Source: JAMBLL01 sp964460075 (GTDB lineage Bacteria > Actinomycetota > Acidimicrobiia > Spongiisociales > UBA5794). From it: a stretch of DNA of 11,235 nucleotides. Location of the stretch: assembly GCA_964460075.1 (NCBI GenBank), contig CAYWPC010000043.1, forward strand, positions 1 through 11,235, read 5' to 3'. Below, one piece after another: positions 5,341 through 11,235 of this stretch. The notes under the pieces are model-generated. The model was not told the origin of the DNA, did not search any database, and was given only the letters and a program-made list of their open reading frames with translations. A program made the translations under genes and the position numbers. Position 1 is the first letter of the stretch, and each line of letters starts with the position of its first letter.

Positions 5341-7535
5341 GTTGCCGGCGTACCAGTTCGGACGCCGACTGCGTCGATCATAGGCCGAGCGGCGAGCGAT
5401 CTCGTGTCCTCGGAGCCCAACCCGAGATCGGCGATGATGGTGTCGCCGAACGGGTTGTGCTCTGCGAGAAGCGCCGTCGCCTCGGACGAGTCAACGGGGT
5501 GCCCAAGGAGGAAGCCTTGTGCTTCGTCACAATCGAGCATTCTCAGGTGCTCCACCTGGTCGCGATGTTCCACTCCCTCGGCGATCACGTCGAAGCCAAG
5601 GCCGCGAGCCATCCCGATGATCGAGCGGACGATGTCCGCGTTCGCGCTGCTAGTCGTCAATGCACCGACGAACGACTGGTCGATCTTCACGGCAGACACC
5701 GGTAGGCGTTGGAGATAGCTCAAGGATGAGAACCCCGTTCCGAAGTCGTCGATTACGATCCCGACGCCCGTTTCGGCGAGCTCGTTGAAGATACCGATCG
5801 CGACGTCTGGATCCTCGAGAAGTGCGCTCTCGGTCAGTTCGAGGCGCAGATGTGCGCCTTTGAGGTCGGCAGAACGCAGGGCTGACAATATGGAGATCGC
5901 CACGACGGGATCGACGAAGTGTCTGCTCGAGTAGTTGACCCCGACAGCGAGCGACGCGGCCTTTGGAAACGCATGGTGCCACTCTGCGAGCTGTTTGGTG
6001 GCGGTTTGCAATACGAATCGGTCGAGTGCGCACACCATGTCGGTCGCCTCGGCGAGGGGAATGAACTCGCATGGTGGCAGGAGGCCTCGTTGCGGATGTT
6101 GCCAGCGAACCAGGGCTTCGAAGGAAGTGATGTGGGAGGTTCGCAGCGACACGATCGGCTGGTAGTAGACAGTCAACGCTCCGTCGTTGATGGCTCTGCG
6201 CAGTTCGGCTTCAAGCTGCATACTCGCTACCGAGTGTGCGTGGAGTTGTGCGTCGAAGGTTCGGATGCGGTCGCCGCCCTCGGCTCGTGCCTGTGCGAGG
6301 GCTGCCATGGCCTGGCTCAGGAGGTCGTCCTCTGACGTTGTTCCCGTCGTCTCGGCGATTCCGATGGTGATCGTCGTTGTCACCTCACCATCTGAGATTG
6401 CGAGGGGAAGACGCATGGCGTCGCGTAGGCGCTCAGCAATGTGCATGGCGGAAGTGATGTCGTTGATGTCCGTGAGGAGGATGCCGAACTCGTCGTCACC
6501 GAGACGAGCGATCGTGTCTCCAGGGCGTACGCACTTTCGGAAGCGGCTCACCGCCTCGGCAATGAACCGGTCGGAGTCCTTCTGGCCGAGGTTGAGCCCA
6601 ACGGATGTGGCTGCGTCGACGCGCAGTGCGAGCATCGCGCATTGCAGTTCGCTGGTTGCATCGGCGTGTTCCATGACCACAGCAGCGCGATCGAGTAGGA
6701 GGTTCCGATTGGGTAGCCCAGTCGGCTCGTCGAAGAACGAGTGAGCCAGCAGTTGCTGTTCAGCGTTGCGTAACTTCGTGACGTCCATGTGCGATCCGGC
6801 CATTCGGTATGCTTCACCGTCGTGGGTGCGCGCGGCAGATGCTCGCACGAGAACCCAGTGGTAGGTGCCGTCTGCGTGGCGTATCCGGTGGGTGTTCTCG
6901 AAGTGGTCGGTACGTCCGCGCACATGGTCCGCAATGGCAGCCTCTGTCTGTTCGCGGTCCTCTGGGTGTATGCGGCCGAGCCACTCACGAGGATCGTCTC
7001 CGATGTCGTCCTCGGCATAGCCGAAGATCGTCTTCCATCGTGGACTGAATGAGATCGTATTTGTGCGTAGGTTCCAGTCCCACAGCCCATCGTTGGCGCC
7101 CTGGGCGGCCAGAACGTAACGTTCTTCTGAGTCCCGAAGGGCTTGGGTGGTGTGAGCTGTCCTGACCGCATAGCGGATCGTGCGTTCGAGAACTTGGGCA
7201 TCGATCTGGTCCTTTACGAGGTAGTCGACAGCTCCCAACTCTGACGCCTGGACGTCGAGGCTTCTGCATCCGCGGCCTGTGAGCATGACGACCGGTATGC
7301 GGTTCCCGCGCTGGCCCGCTTCGCGGAGAAGGTCGAGTCCGGTTCTGTGGTCGAGACGGTAGTCCAAGAGGAATACGTCGTGGCTCTCGCTGAGGAGCCG
7401 GTCCAGGGCTGCTTCATAGGTCGATACGCATTCGAGCTCGAAGCTGCCCTCGGCATCTTCGAGGAGATCACGCAGAATCACCTGGTCGTCAACATCGTCA
7501 TCGACATACAGGACCCGTGTGGCTCCCTGTGTCAT
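5337..7535 (-). CDS. REC-PAS-GGDEF-EAL response regulator, probable c-di-GMP phosphodiesterase
   Basis: A 732-residue protein. The ATG at 7533-7535 is chosen because GGAGG lies 6 bp upstream and the receiver begins at once; the frame runs upstream to 7598 without support. REC (about 5-125) has D12-D14, acceptor D58, T86 and K108, so it is intact. PAS (about 135-255) follows. The GGDEF domain (about 265-428) reads RLGDDEF (344-350). The usual D-x-D and N-D of the first motif are R305-V-D307 and G-L, so cyclase activity is doubtful, although an I-site-like RxxD (R337-D340) is kept five residues before the motif. The EAL domain (about 438-690) has E473-A-L, N534, E566/E569, D596/D597 in DDFGTG, K617, E653 and Q673, the full phosphodiesterase set. 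Expected role: phosphorylation-controlled hydrolysis of c-di-GMP in the cytoplasm. It is the first gene of an operon with the PAS kinase, joined by an ATGA overlap. The last about 40 residues are unassigned. Confidence 0.93.
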   Translation of the reverse strand: MTQGATRVLYVDDDVDDQVILRDLLEDAEGSFELECVSTYEAALDRLLSESHDVFLLDYRLDHRTGLDLLREAGQRGNRIPVVMLTGRGCRSLDVQASELGAVDYLVKDQIDAQVLERTIRYAVRTAHTTQALRDSEERYVLAAQGANDGLWDWNLRTNTISFSPRWKTIFGYAEDDIGDDPREWLGRIHPEDREQTEAAIADHVRGRTDHFENTHRIRHADGTYHWVLVRASAARTHDGEAYRMAGSHMDVTKLRNAEQQLLAHSFFDEPTGLPNRNLLLDRAAVVMEHADATSELQCAMLALRVDAATSVGLNLGQKDSDRFIAEAVSRFRKCVRPGDTIARLGDDEFGILLTDINDITSAMHIAERLRDAMRLPLAISDGEVTTTITIGIAETTGTTSEDDLLSQAMAALAQARAEGGDRIRTFDAQLHAHSVASMQLEAELRRAINDGALTVYYQPIVSLRTSHITSFEALVRWQHPQRGLLPPCEFIPLAEATDMVCALDRFVLQTATKQLAEWHHAFPKAASLAVGVNYSSRHFVDPVVAISILSALRSADLKGAHLRLELTESALLEDPDVAIGIFNELAETGVGIVIDDFGTGFSSLSYLQRLPVSAVKIDQSFVGALTTSSANADIVRSIIGMARGLGFDVIAEGVEHRDQVEHLRMLDCDEAQGFLLGHPVDSSEATALLAEHNPFGDTIIADLGLGSEDTRSLAARPMIDAVGVRTGTPAT

Positions 7536-7541
7536 TAACTG

Positions 7542-7546
7542 CCTCC
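7542..7546 (-). promoter_or_regulatory. strong ribosome-binding site fixing the GGDEF-EAL gene start
   Basis: On the minus strand GGAGG sits 6 bp before the ATG at 7535. This supports that start over the longer reading frame, which would begin at 7598 inside the promoter region. Confidence 0.8.
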
Positions 7547-7568
7547 AACGATGCTTGCAAGACGGGCG

Positions 7569-7598
7569 ACTATAGCGTACTCTAGCGTAGAATGGCAT
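7569..7598 (-). promoter_or_regulatory. candidate promoter for the GGDEF-EAL/kinase operon
   Basis: On the minus strand TATAGT (7574-7569; 5 of 6 to the -10 consensus) lies 18 bp after ATGCCA (7598-7593; 4 of 6 to the -35 consensus). This would give a leader of roughly 25-30 nt before the GGAGG-ATG. It overlaps the decamer repeats. Confidence 0.4.
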
Positions 7599-7610
7599 AG
7601 TATGGCAAGC
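7571..7610. repeat. four tandem decamer repeats with 10-bp period in the divergent promoter region
   Basis: The consecutive decamers are TATAGCGTAC (7571-7580), TCTAGCGTAG (7581-7590), AATGGCATAG (7591-7600) and TATGGCAAGC (7601-7610). All four share a TRGCR core at positions 3-7. The first pair matches at 8 of 10 bases and the second pair at 6 of 10. The period puts each core on the same face of the helix. The block overlaps candidate promoter elements of both divergent operons, so it is a plausible operator for a regulator encoded elsewhere. No such protein is seen in this window. Confidence 0.5.
7588..7593 (+). promoter_or_regulatory. candidate -10 element for the REC-PAS-kinase operon
   Basis: TAGAAT matches TATAAT at 5 of 6 bases. 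No good -35 hexamer is spaced to it. An alternative is TTGCAA (7555-7560), 17 bp, TACTCT (7578-7583). Both are weak and lie in or beside the decamer repeats. Confidence 0.3.
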
Positions 7611-7674
7611 AAATTGAGCGATGGTGCATGGGTTCGTACCGCATCGTGCTCGCCATGAAGCAACGGATGAGGCA

Positions 7675-9255
7675 GTGACGAACGTGTTGAGCGAGGTTGA
7701 ATCGACGCAGCCTTCGATACCTGAAATCCGAGTGCTCCTGATAGACGACGATGAGGACGACTACGTCATCATTCGCGACCTCATCGAAGAGGCGAGACAC
7801 ACGCGGTACGCCCTGTCGTGGGAGAGCACGTACGTTGCTGGGTATGCCGCACTCGTGGGTGGTGGCTACGACGCGTGCCTCGTGGACTACCGTCTCGACC
7901 GGCACAACGGTATCGATCTGCTGCGAAGCGCCATCGAGCAAGGTTGCACCATTCCCATCGTGATGCTCACAGGTCGCGGAGACGACGAGATCGATACGGC
8001 GGCTATGAACGCAGGTGCAGCCGACTTTCTTGTGAAGGGAAAGATCGACCCAGATGATCTTGAGCGAGCGCTGCGTCACGCCATCGACCGAGCTGCAGGG
8101 TGGCGGAGCGTCCGTATGGCTGAAGCGAAGCAACGAGCCATGATGGCTGGTATCCCAGATACGGTGTTTCGCGTCTCTCCCGAGGGCACGATTCTCGATT
8201 ATCGAGCTGGCATCGAAAGCGATCCAGCCATCGGCATCGTTGGTGACGAAGCAACGCTTTCGAGCGCTTTCGGCCCGAGCGTGGCGTCCACGCTGATGGA
8301 CGCTGTGCGAGAGGCCATGGCGTCAGGGGTTGCCTGCTCTTGTGAGATGACGCGTGAGGGCATGATCAACGTGCGCCACTTCGAGGCGCGTGTGATTCCC
8401 GTCGAAGATGCGAACGAAGTTGTCGTGATCGCTCGTGACTTCACCGACGAGAAAGTGGCGTCACAACGCCTGGAAGACCTAGCCCAGGCGAAGGACCGAT
8501 TCCTCGGGCGGATCAGTCATGACCTGCGGACTCCCCTTACGACTGTGCTCGGCTACACGGATTTACTGCGGACCGAGTGGAGTCAGTTCACATCGGAAGA
8601 GCACTTCGAGATGATCGACGCCGTTGGCAAAGGTGCGGCAAAGATTGGCCACTTGTTCGACGACACCCTCGTGATGGCGCGCTACGAGACCGATCGTCTC
8701 GTGCTCGCTCCAGCACGCGTCAACCTTGCCTGGCATGGGGCGAGGGCAGCGAAGATGTTCGCAGGCGATGCTGATGTCGAGATCATCGATGAAGGCTCGG
8801 CTGCCTTTGCTGTGGCGGATCCAATCCGTCTTGACCAGATACTGAGGCATCTCGTGTCGAATGCTGCCAGCCACGGCGGCCAGCACATCGAGATCGTGAC
8901 GGGTCAGACACAAGGTCGGTCCTGGATTGAGGTACGTGACGATGGCGCGGGCATCCCCGAGAGTGAGCGACCTTGGGCCCAGGAGCCGTTGGACCGATCC
9001 GATCAGTCACTCGACACGTCGGTGTCTGTCGGAGTCGGCTTGACGGTTTCACACCGGCTCGCCCATCTGATGCAGGGTGACCTGACGTACCGGTATGAGT
9101 CTGGCTGGAGCAAGTTCCGGCTCGAGTTCGAAGCTGCAGACCAATTGGCCGAGTGTGCAACGCTTGAGAACGTTGATGCCCGTCAGCCGTCGGCGGGCCC
9201 GGGACGTGATGGGAGCGAGTCGCGCAGCGACAGCGTTCTGCCGTGGCTGCAATGA
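7675..9255 (+). CDS. REC-PAS sensor histidine kinase
   Basis: With the GTG at 7675 the protein has 526 residues. An in-frame ATG at 7621 would add 18 residues, but it lacks a ribosome-binding site and the added codons are poor in G/C third positions, while GGATGAGG precedes the GTG closely. The start is not certain. REC (about 18-140) is intact, with DDDEDD at 24-29, acceptor D71, T99 and K121. A PAS domain (about 152-258) opens PDTVFRVSPEGTILDY and ends IARDFTDEK. The DHp domain has ISHDLRTPL with phospho-accepting His282. The ATPase has an N-box (LVSNAASHGG, N396), G1 DDGAGIP (422-428) and G2 GVGL (453-456), so the kinase should be active. A hydrophilic tail of about 40 residues follows. 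A receiver placed before the kinase suggests it is itself controlled by phosphorylation. It is coupled by ATGA to the downstream multi-PAS kinase and divergent from the GGDEF-EAL operon. Its receiver is clearly paralogous to that of the GGDEF-EAL protein. Confidence 0.92.
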   Translation: MTNVLSEVESTQPSIPEIRVLLIDDDEDDYVIIRDLIEEARHTRYALSWESTYVAGYAALVGGGYDACLVDYRLDRHNGIDLLRSAIEQGCTIPIVMLTGRGDDEIDTAAMNAGAADFLVKGKIDPDDLERALRHAIDRAAGWRSVRMAEAKQRAMMAGIPDTVFRVSPEGTILDYRAGIESDPAIGIVGDEATLSSAFGPSVASTLMDAVREAMASGVACSCEMTREGMINVRHFEARVIPVEDANEVVVIARDFTDEKVASQRLEDLAQAKDRFLGRISHDLRTPLTTVLGYTDLLRTEWSQFTSEEHFEMIDAVGKGAAKIGHLFDDTLVMARYETDRLVLAPARVNLAWHGARAAKMFAGDADVEIIDEGSAAFAVADPIRLDQILRHLVSNAASHGGQHIEIVTGQTQGRSWIEVRDDGAGIPESERPWAQEPLDRSDQSLDTSVSVGVGLTVSHRLAHLMQGDLTYRYESGWSKFRLEFEAADQLAECATLENVDARQPSAGPGRDGSESRSDSVLPWLQ

Positions 9256-11235
9256 GTCAGATCCACCCTTCCCTCAGTTCGCGTTTTGGCGGAGGAGTCG
9301 ACGCACTGTTGCTGGTGGCCGAGCCCGGTGTCATCGAGGCGGCTAACGCATCGGCGGAACGGCTTTTCGGCTACGAGCCACGCGGACTCGATGGCAAGGT
9401 CATCGAGTGTCTTGTCCCTGTATCCGTTCGCGATCGACACCCTGACCTTGTGGCTGGCTTCTTCGCCAACCCCACCATCCGACGCCTCGGTACGAGGCGC
9501 CTCACTGCTGTGCGTAGCGATGGATCCGAGTTTCAGGCGGACATCTTGCTGTTCCCTTTTACCAGGAGCGGGCGCACGGTGGTGCTGGTCGGCGTCATCG
9601 ACCTCACAGCACAAGCAACCATCGAGGACGCTGCGCGCGACATTGGATCGATTCTGGCCGACATCGAGGGCGAGACCGGGCCCACGTCTCCTGAGGCGTA
9701 CCGGACCGTGATACGCGAAATCGGCGATCGCTCCTTACGCGCGCTTGCTGAAGCCGTAGGTGCAAGACGAGGAAGCGATGACTTCCTCCTGGGATTCGTT
9801 GCTTCACAGAATGTGAGTCACGAGGAGCACTTCGGTCAACTCTTCGAGTCGATGCCCATGCCGATGTGGGAGTCGGATGCGCACGAGCTCGTACCGTTCT
9901 TCGAAAGCCTGAGGCAGCGCGGGGTTCGAGATCTTGACGCCCACTTCGTCGCTGAGCCCGAGAGTCTCAACGAGGCGATCTCCTTGATCACGATCACTCG
10001 GTTGAACAAGGCGGCTGAGCGAATCGCTGTCAAGCCAGGCGACCTTGGCATGGTCGGCCGCATCGATCCTGCACAGATCGGCTCGTTGACTCGACACATG
10101 ATCCGTGAGCAAGTGCTCTCTCAATTCGACGGGCGGCGCTTCATCGACGTTGAGATTGTCGACGATGAAACCGACGCCGACAGGCGAGATCTGAGGATGG
10201 TCGCGTGGGCCGGCACGAGGGACGACGGCACGCTCGATCTTTCGACGGTGTTTACAACGGTGTACGATCTCCAACCCAGAAATCGGCTCAGTTTCGAGCG
10301 CAAGATCGCGCTCGAACAGTTCGAGCGGGTGTTCGACAACGCTGCAGCCGGTATCACCATCCTCGATCCAGACAGCGGTGTTCTCACCCGAGCGAACCGA
10401 GCGTTTACCGAGATGCTCGGGTACCCACAGGGTGGTCTCGATGGTGTGAAGTTGTCTGATATCACACCGAGCAGTGCCCTCGTGCATCTCGACGAGTACA
10501 TCTCCCCGAGTCATAGAGACGATCGTGACGTTGCAACGTTCGAGCGTCCGTATCTTCATCGTGGTGGGGGAACGCGGTGGGGTCGAGTATCGAGCCGGGT
10601 CCCAGAACAGGTCGGTAATCGACCGATGCAGGCCATTGCGGTTGTTACCGATATCACGGATCTACGGGCCGAGCAGACAGCGAGGAGCCGAGCCGAGGAG
10701 AAGTTTCGACTCGCCATAGAGCACTCCCCGATCGGCATTGCCATTTGCACGCTCCGAGACGATGGACACACTTGGATCGGTGACGTCAACCCTGCGCTTG
10801 CCAGGCTGCTTGGTCGGACCCAGGAGAGCATTGTCGGCAGCAGGGCACGCGACATCATCCACACCGATGACTACCAAGGCATGCACGACGCCGCGGCTGC
10901 GTCCTTCGCAGGCAACGCCCCGTCCGAGTCGATGGTCAGGCGATGCGTTCGCCATGACGGCAGCACGCTGTGGGCGCGAATCTCGGTCGCCCCATTGCCG
11001 GAGGACGCTGACCACCTGAAGCGCTCCATTTTCATGTTCGAAGATCTAGCCGAATACGATGCGACCCATCGACGCATCAGCCAGTTGGCCGAAGCGCTCG
11101 AGCGCAAGAATGCCGATCTCCAGACGTTCGCTTGGACGGCAGCCCATGATTTGAGTGAGCCGTTGCGCAAGATCAGGACATTCGGTGAGCGGCTGGTCGA
11201 TACTGCCGGTACGGGTCTCGATGAGCGGTCGTTGG
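9252..11235 (+). CDS. multi-PAS sensor histidine kinase (3' end beyond the window)
   Basis: The open frame runs from ATG 9252 to the last base, giving 661 residues without a stop. PAS1 (about 14-120) includes EAANASAERLFGYEP and ends GVIDLTAQ. A linker follows. A variant PAS-like segment (about 194-345) has MPMPMWESD...LRQRGVRDL...NKAAERIAV, resembling a PAS subtype I know from other kinases in which a helical stretch precedes the usual VNRAALELF-like motif. PAS3 (about 356-472) reads VFDNAAAGITILDPDSGVLT and ends VVTDITDLR. PAS4 (about 482-605) follows. A short coiled segment leads to the H-box AAHDLSEPLRK with the probable phospho-accepting His632, of the HDLxEPLR subtype common in phytochrome-like kinases. 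The ATPase domain must lie past the window end. There is no membrane segment. The start overlaps the preceding kinase stop as ATGA and has no clear Shine-Dalgarno, so coupled translation is likely. Ligands of the PAS domains cannot be read from the sequence. Confidence 0.9.
   Translation, partial: MSQIHPSLSSRFGGGVDALLLVAEPGVIEAANASAERLFGYEPRGLDGKVIECLVPVSVRDRHPDLVAGFFANPTIRRLGTRRLTAVRSDGSEFQADILLFPFTRSGRTVVLVGVIDLTAQATIEDAARDIGSILADIEGETGPTSPEAYRTVIREIGDRSLRALAEAVGARRGSDDFLLGFVASQNVSHEEHFGQLFESMPMPMWESDAHELVPFFESLRQRGVRDLDAHFVAEPESLNEAISLITITRLNKAAERIAVKPGDLGMVGRIDPAQIGSLTRHMIREQVLSQFDGRRFIDVEIVDDETDADRRDLRMVAWAGTRDDGTLDLSTVFTTVYDLQPRNRLSFERKIALEQFERVFDNAAAGITILDPDSGVLTRANRAFTEMLGYPQGGLDGVKLSDITPSSALVHLDEYISPSHRDDRDVATFERPYLHRGGGTRWGRVSSRVPEQVGNRPMQAIAVVTDITDLRAEQTARSRAEEKFRLAIEHSPIGIAICTLRDDGHTWIGDVNPALARLLGRTQESIVGSRARDIIHTDDYQGMHDAAAASFAGNAPSESMVRRCVRHDGSTLWARISVAPLPEDADHLKRSIFMFEDLAEYDATHRRISQLAEALERKNADLQTFAWTAAHDLSEPLRKIRTFGERLVDTAGTGLDERSL

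Noticed and set aside
7619..7646. Inverted repeat CGATG...CATCG around the ATG at 7621, possibly hiding that start
   Set aside because: Arms are only 5 bp with an asymmetric inner loop. It is too weak to claim as a regulatory hairpin, though it would fit a leader if translation begins at 7675.
7582..8133. 183-codon minus-strand frame across the divergent promoter
   Set aside because: It runs antisense through the intact receiver of the REC-PAS kinase and through the decamer repeats, and shows no domain.

Overview
The window reads like a signal-transduction region of a moderately GC-rich bacterium. Codon usage, the actinobacterial style of the VOC protein, GTG/TTG start options and the lack of T-tailed terminators suggest an actinobacterium, possibly Acidimicrobiia, but no marker gene fixes the taxon. 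I see no tRNA, rRNA, CRISPR, insertion sequence or phage gene.

Layout. 13-396 (-) is a small VOC/glyoxalase-fold protein. Divergent from it, 636-2693 (+) encodes a 685-residue hybrid sensor-kinase-like protein built as REC, kinase core, REC, REC. All its modules are degenerate except the last receiver. 2922-3980 (+) is an unrecognised four-helix membrane protein. It converges on 4129-5340 (-), a PAS sensor histidine kinase with a four-cysteine PAS insertion. That kinase overlaps by 4 bp (ATGA) with the upstream gene 5337-7535 (-), a REC-PAS-GGDEF-EAL protein whose EAL domain looks catalytically complete and whose GGDEF domain does not. About 140 bp of divergent promoter region follows, holding four decamer repeats at a 10-bp period. 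Then 7675-9255 (+) is a REC-PAS-histidine kinase, again coupled by an ATGA overlap to 9252-11235 (+), a multi-PAS histidine kinase cut off by the window end just after its H-box.

How it may work together (inference). The two divergent operons supply three apparently active histidine kinases and two intact receivers of one paralogous subfamily, one of them joined to a cyclic-di-GMP phosphodiesterase. A third, degenerate member of that receiver subfamily heads the pseudokinase at 636-2693. None of the proteins has a recognisable DNA-binding output, so the readable output is c-di-GMP breakdown plus further phosphotransfer. The pseudokinase could act as a scaffold or as a phosphate acceptor through its one intact C-terminal receiver.
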